Shown here: positions 16,373 to 26,137 of the stretch, one piece after another
Numbering within the stretch: position 1 is the first letter of the stretch
Layout of the letters: each line of letters opens with the position of its first letter
NCBI GenBank assembly: GCA_035707805.1
Contig: DASSTS010000039.1
Coordinates: 62,001-126,000 of the forward strand
Source of the DNA: Castellaniella sp035707805
GTDB taxonomy: Bacteria; Pseudomonadota; Gammaproteobacteria; Burkholderiales; Burkholderiaceae_B
Direction of reading: 5' to 3'
Length of the DNA stretch: 64,000 bases
Made by a program: the position numbers and the translations under genes
The notes under the pieces: model-generated
Told to the model about the DNA's origin: nothing
The model's database searches: none
Seen by the model: only the letters and a program-made list of their open reading frames with translations

Positions 16373-19242
16373 CCACAGATCCCCGTATAACCGCAATTCG
16401 TGCAGAACTGGCAACCGTCCTTCTTGATGACCCGATGCAGATGGCATTCCGGGCACTCGCTGCCCTGGATGAGCGGCACGGACTGCGGCGGCGGTCCGGC
16501 GTCCTCGGCGGCCGCCTCGGCCTCCGCCTGCACCACGCCCATCTGCTCGATCGGCCGGCCATCCTCGTCCAGGATGCCCAGCATGGCATACCGGTGGATG
16601 AGCAGGCGCGCGATATAGGCTTCCGTCGAGGGGAAGGAGCGAGACTTGTCGCTGCCCGGGACACGGGCCAGGAAATCACCCTGCGGTTCGGCGTACTTCA
16701 TCAGCTTGCGCAGCTTCATGGCGATCCAGGCCGGATCGACGATGCGCATGTCCAGGCTCAGCAGCTTGAACAGGCCTTCGTAGGCGCGGGGAAACTTGCC
16801 CGCGCCCCAGACGGAATACGGACGCGTGGATCCGTCGGGCATGCGCAGCTCCTTGACCATCAGCACGAAGTCGTCGCCGGTGACGGGGTTGAGCACATCG
16901 CAGATCCAGCCCATCGTGCCGTCGGGCCCGGTCTTGGGTTCGCGCGGCGCGATCAGCGCCTCCATCATGGCGGAATGGCTGTCGGCCGAGGCGGCAATGC
17001 CCAGCGTGCGATGGCGGAACGCCACCAGGCGCGCCAGCGCGGCCACGGTCGAGGGCATCCACGTCGGCTCGCCGGTCTCGGGGTCGGTGATCTGGAACTC
17101 CACGCCGCCGTTGGTGCGGGCCAGCACCTCGAGCTTGCGGCTGAGCCACGGAAAGTCGTCCGTGTACATGTCCAGGCTGAGCATCTTGGCGACCGAGCCC
17201 AGGCCGCGCGGCGGCCGTGCGCCGTTGACCCAGATCTCGAACGGGCGGTTCTGCAGGTCCGAGACGAACACCACGAAGCTGCCTTCGGAGGTCTCGATGG
17301 CGTCCGAGGCCCAGCAGGAGGCGCCGCGCGGCAGCCGGGGCCGGTTGGGCCAGCGCAGGCTGTTGAGGACCGGCTCGATCGTGCGCTTGAGCACCAGGCG
17401 CCGGTCGGCCTCGGACAGCGAGATCGCCTCGGGCTGCGCGGGCGCGCTGGCGGCCGGCGTCACCGACAGCACCGCGCCGCGCTTGCCGCTGGGCCGGTAG
17501 GTCGTGATGCCCTTGAGGCCGAGCTTCCAGGCCTGCAGGTAGAGGTCCTTGAAATCCTCGTAGGGATAATCGGCCGCCACGTTGACGGTCTTGGAAATGG
17601 CCGCGTCGACGTGGTCCTTGACCGCGGCGACCATCAGGGCATGGTCGCGGGCGGAGATCTCCAGCGCCGTGCGGAAGGCCGGGGGCAGCTGCCCCGACAC
17701 GTCGCCGCCCATCAGGCGGTACAGCCGGTAGGCGTGGTCCTCGACGACGTAGTCCTGGCGGCTGCCGTCGCCCATGCGCTTGGTGCGCGTGTAGGTCCAG
17801 GAGAACGGCGGCTCGATGCCGTTGGACGCGTTGTCGGCGAAGGCCAGGGAAATGGTGCCGGTGGGCGCGATCGAGGTCAGATGGCTGTTGCGGATGCCGT
17901 GCTCGGCGATGGCGGCCCGGATGTCCTCGGGCAGGCGTCGCGCAAAGCCGCTTTGCAGGTACTCGTCCGCCACGAAGCCCGGGAACGCGCCGCGCTCGCG
18001 GGCCAGTTCGACCGAGGCCCGGTAGGCCGCGTGGGCGACCTCGCGCGCGAACCGCGAGGCCATGGCGCGCGCCGGGTCGCTGTCGTAGGCCAGGCCCAGC
18101 ATGATCAGCGCATCGCCCAGGCCCGTCACCCCCAGGCCGACGCGCCGCTTGCGGGCGGCCTCGGCGGCCTGTTCGGGCAGCGGCCAGACCGTGGCGTCCA
18201 GGACGTTGTCCAGCATGCGGATCGCGACCGCGGTGACCTCGGCCAGGCCGTCCCAGTCGACCTCGGGCTCGCCCTGCAGGCCGAAAGGCCGGCGCACGAA
18301 GCGGGTCAGGTCGATGGAGCCCAGGCAGCAGCAGCCGTAGCCCGGCAGGGGCTGCTCGCCGCAGGGGTTGGTGGCGTCCAGGGTCTCCAGATAGTGCAGG
18401 TTGTTCTCGCGGTTGATCTGGTCGTGGAACAGCACCCCGGGTTCGGCGTAGTCGTAGGTGGAACGCATGATCAGGTCCCACAGGGCGCGCGCGCGGACCT
18501 CGCGATAGACCCACATCCCGTCCTCGCGCCGGTGCGCGCCGGCGGCCATCAGTTCGGCCCCGGGCTCGGCGGGATGGGTCAGGGCGAACGGCCCGTCGGC
18601 CTCGACGGCCCGCATGAATTCGTCCGTCACACTGACCGAGACGTTGAAATTGGTGAGCTCGCCGGGCGTCTGCTTGGCCAGGATGAAGGCCTCGATGTCC
18701 GGATGGGTGACGCTCAGCACGCCCATCTGCGCCCCGCGGCGGGCGCCGGCCGACTCGACGGTCTCGCAGGAGCGGTCGAACACCCGCATGTACGAGACGG
18801 GGCCGGAGGCCTTGGACGCGGTGCCGCGGACGGCGGCGCCCGCGGGCCGGATGTGGCTGAAGTTGTACCCCACCCCGCCGCCGCGGCGCATGGTCTCGGC
18901 GGCCTTTTGCAGAGCGTCGTAGATGCCCGGCCGGCCGTCGACCGCGCTGGACACCGAGTCGCCCACCGGCTGCACGAAGCAGTTGATCAGCGTGGCGGCG
19001 AGGTCCGTGCCCGCGGCCGAATTGATGCGCCCGGCCGGGATGAAACCGCGCTGCTGGGCGTCCAGGAAGAGTTTCTGGTAGCGGGCGCGCTGGCGCGGCT
19101 TTTCGACGGCCGCCAGGGCGCGCGCGACCCGCTGCTGGATCTCGGTGATGGTGGATTCGTTGCCCTTGGCGTACTTTTCCAGCAGCACTTCGGTGGAAAT
19201 GGACTGCGGGTCGAGGCCATGGGCGATGTCGGCGCGTTTCAT
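16369..19242 (-). CDS. nrdJ: Adenosylcobalamin-dependent (class II) ribonucleotide reductase NrdJ
   Basis: A 957-residue class II reductase that makes deoxyribonucleotides with a B12-derived radical, with no need for oxygen. Catalytic cysteines are C88 (NCFVQPVGD), C294 in NPCGEQPL (the thiyl radical site) and one of C304-C306 (GYGCCCLGSI). RRGGGVGYNFSHIRP and NSHLTSIAPTGTISL are the barrel's substrate loops. The C-terminus carries two copies of a roughly 100-residue TSCPD-like domain (655-749 and 790-890) and ends in a zinc-type tail with CPEC and CQFCTNC, likely redox-active. GGGAG precedes the ATG. nadB follows with an ATGA overlap. No cobalamin riboswitch is seen upstream. Confidence 0.95.
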   Translation of the reverse strand: MKRADIAHGLDPQSISTEVLLEKYAKGNESTITEIQQRVARALAAVEKPRQRARYQKLFLDAQQRGFIPAGRINSAAGTDLAATLINCFVQPVGDSVSSAVDGRPGIYDALQKAAETMRRGGGVGYNFSHIRPAGAAVRGTASKASGPVSYMRVFDRSCETVESAGARRGAQMGVLSVTHPDIEAFILAKQTPGELTNFNVSVSVTDEFMRAVEADGPFALTHPAEPGAELMAAGAHRREDGMWVYREVRARALWDLIMRSTYDYAEPGVLFHDQINRENNLHYLETLDATNPCGEQPLPGYGCCCLGSIDLTRFVRRPFGLQGEPEVDWDGLAEVTAVAIRMLDNVLDATVWPLPEQAAEAARKRRVGLGVTGLGDALIMLGLAYDSDPARAMASRFAREVAHAAYRASVELARERGAFPGFVADEYLQSGFARRLPEDIRAAIAEHGIRNSHLTSIAPTGTISLAFADNASNGIEPPFSWTYTRTKRMGDGSRQDYVVEDHAYRLYRLMGGDVSGQLPPAFRTALEISARDHALMVAAVKDHVDAAISKTVNVAADYPYEDFKDLYLQAWKLGLKGITTYRPSGKRGAVLSVTPAASAPAQPEAISLSEADRRLVLKRTIEPVLNSLRWPNRPRLPRGASCWASDAIETSEGSFVVFVSDLQNRPFEIWVNGARPPRGLGSVAKMLSLDMYTDDFPWLSRKLEVLARTNGGVEFQITDPETGEPTWMPSTVAALARLVAFRHRTLGIAASADSHSAMMEALIAPREPKTGPDGTMGWICDVLNPVTGDDFVLMVKELRMPDGSTRPYSVWGAGKFPRAYEGLFKLLSLDMRIVDPAWIAMKLRKLMKYAEPQGDFLARVPGSDKSRSFPSTEAYIARLLIHRYAMLGILDEDGRPIEQMGVVQAEAEAAAEDAGPPPQSVPLIQGSECPECHLHRVIKKDGCQFCTNCGYTGICG

Positions 19243-19276
19243 GCGGGCTCCCGGGGAAAGCGAGGATTCATGTAAA

Positions 19277-19310
19277 AACCCTGCGGCGGCCCAGGGCCGC
19301 GCGCAGGGTT
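19277..19310 (-). terminator. Rho-independent terminator of the cytochrome c gene
   Basis: Minus-strand AACCCTGCG pairs with CGCAGGGTT, with an inner GCGGCCC/GGGCCGC pair closing almost to the tip. The stem is followed on the minus strand by TTTTTAC. It separates the cytochrome c transcript from the nrdJ start 35 bases downstream. Confidence 0.8.
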
Positions 19311-19326
19311 CGAAGCGGTCGGACGA

Positions 19327-19659
19327 TCAGTGCGGGGCGCCGGCCACCAGCCATTCGACGACGGTCTTGACGTCGGCATCGGAAATGCCCGCGTTGGGCG
19401 GCATGGGGATGGGGCCGTAGTTGCCCGTGCTGCCTTCCTTGATGTGCTTGGTCAGGATCTCTGCGGCGTCGGCCTGGCCCTTGTGCCGGGCGGCGACTTC
19501 CTCGTAGGCGGGTCCGATGACCTTCTTGTCGACGGCATGGCAGGCCAGACAGGCGTTCTTCGCCAGGATGTCCTTGACCTGAGCGTAGTCGGGGGCGGCG
19601 TGAGCCGCGGAGCCCAGGGCCAGCAGGGGGACGCACAAAGCCAGTGCAGACAGTTTCAT
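19327..19659 (-). CDS. Periplasmic cytochrome c551/c552-type, single haem
   Basis: A 110-residue secreted class I cytochrome c. A signal peptide (1-21, ending AHA) is followed by the haem-attachment motif CLACH (residues 37-41); the distal methionine is in GNYGPIPMPPN. It carries electrons between membrane complexes or to a periplasmic enzyme. ATG at 19659 has GGAGA seven bases upstream; a TTG two codons earlier is less likely. It is transcribed alone toward nrdJ and ends at a strong terminator. The specific partner cannot be told from the sequence. Confidence 0.93.
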   Translation of the reverse strand: MKLSALALCVPLLALGSAAHAAPDYAQVKDILAKNACLACHAVDKKVIGPAYEEVAARHKGQADAAEILTKHIKEGSTGNYGPIPMPPNAGISDADVKTVVEWLVAGAPH

Positions 19660-19869
19660 GAGCAAGTCTCCAGTACGTGGAAAAGAGTCGGGCGCGGAGG
19701 CCGCGAGGCGGTGCGCCGGCGTCGCCGCTCATGCGGCGCGCGGTATCCCGGCAGGCGGCCCATTACACCATGGCTTGGGCCCCGACAGGAAAATACTACT
19801 ATGAATTGTAGGTCTTCCCAGCTCCGGGCGGGCGGCCTATGATGGACTGTATCGAACACGGAGGACGCG

Positions 19870-20361
19870 ATGATGATCACGGGCGAGCCGGCCTGCGACT
19901 GGGACGTCGAAAGCTGGCTGAATGTCGAATCCCCGCTGTCCTTGTCCGATCTGCGCGGCACCGTGGTGGTCGTCCATGCTTTCCAGATGCTGTGTCCTGG
20001 CTGCGTTTCCCATGGGATCCCGCAGGCCAAGTCCATCCACCAGGCCTTCCCGCCCGGCCGCGTGCAGGTGATCGGCCTGCACACGGTGTTCGAGCATCAC
20101 GCCGCCATGCAGGAAATCGCCCTGCGGGCCTTCCTGCACGAATATCGCATTCCCTTCCCCGTGGGGATCGACCGGCCCGATCCGCGCGGCAATCCGATCC
20201 CCCTCACCATGCAGGCCTGGCACATGCAGGGCACCCCGACGCTGTTCATTCTGGACGCGCAGGGTCGGGTGCGGCTGCATCATTTTGGCCGGCTGGACGA
20301 TCTGCGGGCGGGAGCGGTGATCGGTCAGTTGCTGGCAGAGGCGGACGCGGCCCCCCCATGA
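19870..20361 (+). CDS. Redoxin/TlpA-like thioredoxin-fold protein
   Basis: A 163-residue thioredoxin-fold protein of the AhpC/TSA-redoxin type. The redox pair is C42 and C45 in LCPGC, preceded by the usual strand VVVVHAFQM; the cis-proline is in MQGTPTLFILDAQGRVR. There is no signal peptide, so it should act in the cytoplasm as a thiol reductase or peroxidase-like enzyme. GGAGG lies seven bases before the first ATG. It converges with the slipin gene, and the last 116 bases of the two coding regions overlap in antiparallel. The substrate is unknown. Confidence 0.85.
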   Translation: MMITGEPACDWDVESWLNVESPLSLSDLRGTVVVVHAFQMLCPGCVSHGIPQAKSIHQAFPPGRVQVIGLHTVFEHHAAMQEIALRAFLHEYRIPFPVGIDRPDPRGNPIPLTMQAWHMQGTPTLFILDAQGRVRLHHFGRLDDLRAGAVIGQLLAEADAAPP

Positions 20362-21106
20362 AACCCGCCAGCAGGTCGACGGGCACCGGGAACACCAGGG
20401 TCGACGATTTGTCGCCCGCCACCTGCGTCAGGGTTTCCAGATAGCGCAGTTGCATGGCGGAGGGCTCCTGCGCCAGCGTGTGCGCGGCCTCGGCCAAGGC
20501 CTGGGCCGCCTGGCGTTCGCCCTCGGCGTGGATGACCTTGGCCCGGCGGTCGCGCTCGGCCTCGGCCTGGCGGGCCATGGCGCGCACCATGGTCTCGTTC
20601 AGGTCGATGTGCTTGATCTCGACGTTGGTGACCTTGATGCCCCAGCCGTCGGTCTGTGCGTCCAGGATCGTCTGCACGTCCAGGTTCAGCTTTTCCCGCT
20701 CGGTCAGCATTTCGTCGAGCTCGTGCTTGCCCAGCACGGCGCGCAGCGTCGTCTGCGCCAGCTGGCTGGTCGCCTCGAGGAAGTGCTCGACCTGGATGAT
20801 GGCCTTGCCGGGATCCACCACCCGGAAATACACGACCGCGTTCACCTGCACGGAGACGTTGTCGCGCGAGATCACGTCCTGCGGCGGAATGTCCATCGTG
20901 ATCACCCGCATGTCCACCCGCACCACCTGCTGCAGGAAGGGGATGACGATGATCAGCCCCGGCCCCTTGCTGCCGGTATAGCGCCCCAGCGTGAAGATCA
21001 CCGCCCGCTCGTATTCGCGCAGGATGTGAAAGAGCTTGAACAGCACCAGCAGCAGGAAGACCAGTACCAGCAGGCTCAGGCCCGAGCCCAGATCCAGAAA
21101 CATCAT
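20246..21106 (-). CDS. Slipin / stomatin-like SPFH-domain membrane protein
   Basis: A 286-residue SPFH/band 7 protein. One N-terminal membrane helix (about 9-26) precedes the SPFH domain (FTLGRYTGSKGPGLIIVIPF, then DNVSVQVNAVVYFRV) and an alanine/glutamate-rich coiled-coil (about 185-230, AMARQAEAERDRRAKVIHAE). Such proteins build large oligomeric membrane scaffolds that organise proteases and lipid domains. It overlaps the NfeD-like gene upstream by four bases, the usual partner pair. The proline-rich C-terminal tail after LLAGFMGG is encoded in antisense to the redoxin gene and looks non-conserved. Confidence 0.93.
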   Translation of the reverse strand: MMFLDLGSGLSLLVLVFLLLVLFKLFHILREYERAVIFTLGRYTGSKGPGLIIVIPFLQQVVRVDMRVITMDIPPQDVISRDNVSVQVNAVVYFRVVDPGKAIIQVEHFLEATSQLAQTTLRAVLGKHELDEMLTEREKLNLDVQTILDAQTDGWGIKVTNVEIKHIDLNETMVRAMARQAEAERDRRAKVIHAEGERQAAQALAEAAHTLAQEPSAMQLRYLETLTQVAGDKSSTLVFPVPVDLLAGFMGGPRPPLPATDRSPLPPADRPAGQNDAAAPDPARPE

Positions 21107-21432
21107 GCGGATTCTCCCGAAACAGTGTCGTTTTCCGCCAGGGGCTCGACGGTGAGCACCAGGCCGCGGGCGCGCAGCACCCGGACCGCCTGGCCCGTCC
21201 TCAGTGGCGCCTTGGAGCGCGCCTGCCAGATCTCGCCGCGGACCAGCACCCGGCTGGTGCCGCGCTCGTCGGCGGGCTCGGTGACCTCGCCCGTCATGCC
21301 GGGCAGTTCCTCGTTGCCGCCCAGGGCGCGGCTGCGATGCGCCTGGACGGCGATCACCACGGCCAGCAGCAGCACCAGGCCCAGCAAGGACAGTGCCCAG
21401 ACGGACTGGGCGCCAAAATAGAGCAGCAGCAT
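21103..21432 (-). CDS. NfeD-like short membrane protein (OB-fold domain)
   Basis: A 109-residue protein with one or two N-terminal hydrophobic helices (about 8-30) and a C-terminal beta-barrel of the NfeD type (GMTGEVTEPADERGTSRVLV, RGEIWQARS, GQAVRVLRARGLVLTVEPL). The truncated NfeD1b class lacks the serine-protease domain and is encoded beside slipin/stomatin genes. Here its stop overlaps the slipin start (ATGA), so the pair is co-translated and probably forms a complex in the inner membrane. Confidence 0.88.
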   Translation of the reverse strand: MLLLYFGAQSVWALSLLGLVLLLAVVIAVQAHRSRALGGNEELPGMTGEVTEPADERGTSRVLVRGEIWQARSKAPLRTGQAVRVLRARGLVLTVEPLAENDTVSGESA

Positions 21433-21504
21433 TCCCCCTCCAGGGTCTTCATCCGGTTTCGCGCGGGCCCCGGCGGAGCGGCCGCCGCGCGGCGGTCCCC
21501 CGCC

Positions 21505-21879
21505 CTAGCCGGCGTGCCGGCCGCGGCCCTGCATGAGCTCGGCCAGCACGATCGCCTGATTGTGTTCGGTATCCCGCGCGCCGTACAGCAGCGTGACGGG
21601 CCGGCGCCCGGCCGCCGACAGGATCTCGTCCATCAGGGCCTGGGCCGGCGCCGACTGCAGTTCGGCGGTGTAGTCGCGGCGGAAGGCCTCCCAGCGCTCG
21701 GGCTTGTGGCCGAACCAGCGGCGCAATTCGGCGCTGGGGGCCAGGTCCTTGCACCACAGCTCGTGCGGCAGGGACGCCTTGGCCACTCCCCGGGGCCAGA
21801 GGCGGTCCACCAGCACCCGGAAGCCGTCGTCGGCCGACGGCTCGTCGTAGACGCGTTTGATCCGGATGCGGTTCGACAT
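21505..21879 (-). CDS. DUF488 family protein
   Basis: A 124-residue DUF488 (YeaO-type) protein. Recognisable marks are IRIKRVYDEPSADDGFRVLV, DRLWPRGVAK near the N-terminus, ELRRWFGHKPERWEAFRRDY in the middle and VTLLYGARDTEHNQAIVL near the C-terminus. The family is common in bacteria and has no established biochemical role. It follows fumC by three bases on the same strand, so it should be co-transcribed with it. Both ends fit the family, so it seems intact. Confidence 0.9.
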   Translation of the reverse strand: MSNRIRIKRVYDEPSADDGFRVLVDRLWPRGVAKASLPHELWCKDLAPSAELRRWFGHKPERWEAFRRDYTAELQSAPAQALMDEILSAAGRRPVTLLYGARDTEHNQAIVLAELMQGRGRHAG

Positions 21880-21882
21880 GGT

Positions 21883-23286
<1,404 letters not shown>

Positions 23287-23318
23287 GATGTCGAGCTCCT
23301 GTATCGTTTCGATTGAAG

Positions 23319-24380
23319 TCAGTGTGAAAAATCGGTGTCGCGGGCCATTGCCGGACGGAACAGCCGCGCCCAGCCCTGGGCGAGATCCAGCATCCGGTTG
23401 GCGAAACCCCATTCATTGTCGAACCACACCAGCAGGTTGGCAAAGCGCCCATTATTGACTCGCGTCTGGCCGAGATCCAGGATGGCGGAGTGCGGATCAT
23501 GGTTGAAATCCACCGAGGCGTGCGGCTGGCGCGTGCAGGCGAGCAGTTCGGGCCGGGCCGCGGCAGCCGCCGTCAGCAGGGCGTTGAGCTCGTCGACCGA
23601 GGTCGGCCGCCCGAGGTTCACGGCCAGGTCGATCGCCGAGACGTTCAGGATCGGGACGCGCACCGCCTTGGCCTGCACCCGGCCCGAGAGTCCCGGCAGC
23701 AGCCGTTCGACGCCCTGCGCGAGCCCCGTGGTGACCGGCACGATCGATTGCATCGCCGAGCGCGTGCGCCGCAGGTCGGAATGATGGTAGCCGTCGATCA
23801 TGGGCTGGTCGTTCATGACTGAATGCAGCGTCGTCAGGAAAGCGCTCTCCACGCCCAGCCGCCGGTCCAGCAGGTCCAGCACGGGCACGATCGCATTGGT
23901 CGTGCACGAGGCCGCCGACACGATGCGCTGGTCCGCCCGCAGTTCCGCATCATTCACGCCGTGCACGATGGTGCAGTCCACGTCCGAGGCGCCATGCCCC
24001 GGATTGGAGACCAGCAAGCGCGGGCAGCCGGCATCCAGGAACCCCTGCAGGGCCGCACGGCTGCCGTAGACGCCGGAACATTCGAGCACCAGGTCGAGAT
24101 CCAGCGATTCCCAGGGCACCTGGCCGGGTTCGCGGGCGTGGAAGACGGCGATGTCCCGCCCCTGGATCCGCAGCCCGCCGCCGGCGGTCTCGACCTGCCC
24201 CGGAAACACGCCGTGGGTGGAATCGAAGTGGGTCAGGTAGGCCATGGATTCGAGATCGGCGGGCTCGTTGATGGCCACCACCCGCACCGCGTCCGGATCG
24301 CAGGATTCCGCCATCGCCCGCAGCACGCAGCGGCCGATGCGGCCATAGCCGTTGATGGCCAGTCGCAGGGGCTCAGCCAT
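23319..24380 (-). CDS. epd: Erythrose-4-phosphate dehydrogenase (Epd-like, GAPDH superfamily)
   Basis: A 353-residue GAPDH-superfamily enzyme. The nucleotide motif is INGYGRIGR, the catalytic cysteine lies in SAASCTTNA and its histidine in TLHSVMNDQ. The segments YHHSDLRRTRSAMQSIVPV and SVDFNHDPHSAI and the ending FDNEWGFANRMLD match Epd more than classical GapA. Epd oxidises erythrose 4-phosphate to 4-phosphoerythronate, the first step toward pyridoxal phosphate in the DXP-dependent route. The residue after TN, usually cysteine, is alanine here. The ATG at 24380 overlaps the 2-hydroxyacid dehydrogenase gene by eight bases. A glycolytic role is the alternative. Confidence 0.82.
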   Translation of the reverse strand: MAEPLRLAINGYGRIGRCVLRAMAESCDPDAVRVVAINEPADLESMAYLTHFDSTHGVFPGQVETAGGGLRIQGRDIAVFHAREPGQVPWESLDLDLVLECSGVYGSRAALQGFLDAGCPRLLVSNPGHGASDVDCTIVHGVNDAELRADQRIVSAASCTTNAIVPVLDLLDRRLGVESAFLTTLHSVMNDQPMIDGYHHSDLRRTRSAMQSIVPVTTGLAQGVERLLPGLSGRVQAKAVRVPILNVSAIDLAVNLGRPTSVDELNALLTAAAAARPELLACTRQPHASVDFNHDPHSAILDLGQTRVNNGRFANLLVWFDNEWGFANRMLDLAQGWARLFRPAMARDTDFSH

Positions 24381-25347
24381 GGAACCCCGCCACCACGTTG
24401 CGCGGCGCATCCCGGCAGAAGGCCTCGATGTTGTCGCGGACCTGGTTCGCCAGGGCCCGGATGGCCTCCTCGCTGGCCCAGGCGACGTGCGGGGTCAGGA
24501 TGAAATTCGGAAAGCGCAGCAATTTCATCAGGGGATGGTCCGGTCCGGGCGGCTCGCGGGTGGCGACGTCGAAGCCCGCCCCGCTGATCTGGCCGCTTTG
24601 CAGTGCGTGCTCCAGTGCGGATTCGTCCACCAGGCCGCCGCGGGCCGTGTTGATGAGCAAGGGCTTGCGGTCCATCAGCGAGAACTCGTCATAGCCGATC
24701 ATGCCGCGCGTCTGGGCGTTGAGGGGACAATGCAGGCTGATGATGTCGCTGGTGCGCAGCACGTGGCTGAAGGAGGTGTAGTCCTCGGTCGGGGAATCGG
24801 CGTCGCGCCGCGCGGCGAACTGCACCCGCATGTCGAAGGCCCGGGCGATCTCCGCGACTGCCTCGCCCAGCGCCCCGCGGCCGATGATCCCCAGGGTGGC
24901 GCCCGCCAGGTCGCGCACCGGGAAGTCGAAATAGCAGAACTGGCCGCTGTCGTGCCAGCGCCCCTCGGCCACCGACTGCCGATAGGCCAGCAGATTGCGG
25001 CGCAGGGCCAGCATCAGGGCGAAAGTGTGTTCCGGCACGGTGTGCACGGCGTAGTCCCTGACGTTGGAGACGATGATGCCGCGCCGGTCGCAGGCTTCCA
25101 GGTCGATGTTGTCGGTGCCGGTGGCCGCCAGCGCGATCATGCGCAGGCGCGGCGCCTGCTGCAGCATGGCGGCGCTCAGCACGACCTTGTTGGTGATGAC
25201 GATGTCGGCGTCCCGGATGCGCTCGGGCGCCTGTTCGGGCGTCGTGCGGCCATGGCAGACCCACTCGTGCGGCACGCCGGGTGCGGGAATCTCGATGGAC
25301 GGTGGCAGCGTGTCGCGGTCGAGGAAAACAATGCGCAGTGGGTCCAT
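24373..25347 (-). CDS. D-2-hydroxyacid dehydrogenase (NAD-dependent)
   Basis: A 324-residue enzyme of the D-isomer-specific 2-hydroxyacid dehydrogenase family, close in pattern to hydroxypyruvate reductase/glycerate dehydrogenase. The NAD motif is LGIIGRGALG; the catalytic Arg is in INTARGGLVDE, the Glu in FDVATREPP and the His in ILTPHVAWAS. It would reduce a 2-keto acid or oxidise the D-hydroxyacid. GAGAGG precedes the ATG at 25347. Its end overlaps the epd-like gene by eight bases. That coupling raises the possibility that it acts as the 4-phosphoerythronate dehydrogenase (PdxB step), although it lacks PdxB's extra C-terminal domain. Confidence 0.9.
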   Translation of the reverse strand: MDPLRIVFLDRDTLPPSIEIPAPGVPHEWVCHGRTTPEQAPERIRDADIVITNKVVLSAAMLQQAPRLRMIALAATGTDNIDLEACDRRGIIVSNVRDYAVHTVPEHTFALMLALRRNLLAYRQSVAEGRWHDSGQFCYFDFPVRDLAGATLGIIGRGALGEAVAEIARAFDMRVQFAARRDADSPTEDYTSFSHVLRTSDIISLHCPLNAQTRGMIGYDEFSLMDRKPLLINTARGGLVDESALEHALQSGQISGAGFDVATREPPGPDHPLMKLLRFPNFILTPHVAWASEEAIRALANQVRDNIEAFCRDAPRNVVAGFHG

Positions 25348-25496
25348 GCGAGGGCCTCTCTGTGAACGGGGCATATTCAGGGAAACCCTAGTCTACTCCA
25401 CTGCCGCCCCGTCCTGCCGCCGCTGTCCCGGCGCCCGCGCCACACCGCCAGAGTGTGATAACTTTGACGAAACGCTGAACCTCTCGAAGGAGTCTT

Positions 25497-26108
25497 ATGA
25501 AGCTCTATTACTTTCCGGGCGCCTGCCCCCTCGTCTCGCATATCGTCCTGGAATGGATCGGCAAGCCCTATGAGACCGAAAGGCTGACCCGCGAGCAGAC
25601 CAAGGAGCCCGCCTACCTCAAACTGAACCCGGCCGGCGCCGTGCCCACGCTGGTGGACGGCGATTTCGTGCTGACCCAGAGCGCCGCGATCCTGGACTAC
25701 CTGGCCGAACTCAACCCCGAGGCCCAGCTGATGGGCGACACGCCGCGCGCCCGCGCGGAGACCCGCCGCTGGCTGGGCTTCTGCAACTCGGACGTGCACC
25801 GCACCTTCGGCCTGGTCTTCGGCGCCCCTTATTTCAGCGGCGGCGACGAGGCCATCGGCAAGGTCCTGGCCGCCAAGGCCGGCGAAAAGCTCAAGAGCCT
25901 GTTCGCCATCCTGAACGACCGCCTGAAGGGCCGCGACTGGCTCACCGGCCAGCGCTCCGTCGCCGACGCCTACCTGTTCGTGATGCTCCTGTGGGCCGAC
26001 GCCAAGCAGGTCGCCCTGCCTGGCATGGAAGAACTGCGCCGCTTCCAGAAACGCATGCAGGACGACCCCGGCGTCCAATCCGCCCTGAAGTCACAGGGAT
26101 TGGCCTGA
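25497..26108 (+). CDS. gst: Glutathione S-transferase, beta class
   Basis: A 203-residue glutathione transferase. The N-terminal thioredoxin fold (1-80) carries the beta-class catalytic Cys10 in FPGACPL, the cis-proline in NPAGAVPTL and the glutathione-binding QSAAILDYLAE. The helical C-terminal domain follows, including DWLTGQRSVADAYLFV, the N-capping region. It conjugates or reduces electrophiles with glutathione in the cytosol. AAGGAG sits seven bases before the ATG. It is monocistronic and ends at a strong T-tailed terminator that is itself part of a repeated element. Confidence 0.95.
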   Translation: MKLYYFPGACPLVSHIVLEWIGKPYETERLTREQTKEPAYLKLNPAGAVPTLVDGDFVLTQSAAILDYLAELNPEAQLMGDTPRARAETRRWLGFCNSDVHRTFGLVFGAPYFSGGDEAIGKVLAAKAGEKLKSLFAILNDRLKGRDWLTGQRSVADAYLFVMLLWADAKQVALPGMEELRRFQKRMQDDPGVQSALKSQGLA

Positions 26109-26111
26109 CTC

Positions 26112-26137
26112 AAAAACAGCCCCTGCGGGCTGTTTTT
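26112..26137 (+). terminator. Rho-independent terminator of gst
   Basis: AAAAACAGCCC (26112-26122) pairs exactly with GGGCTGTTTTT (26127-26137) around a 4-base loop, just after the gst stop. The A/T flanks give a U-tail in both directions, so it may also help stop livF transcription. Confidence 0.88.

Noticed and set aside
19300..19325. GGTTCGAA resembling a tRNA T-loop
   Set aside because: It is the 3' arm of the cytochrome c terminator hairpin; no acceptor, D or anticodon stems surround it.
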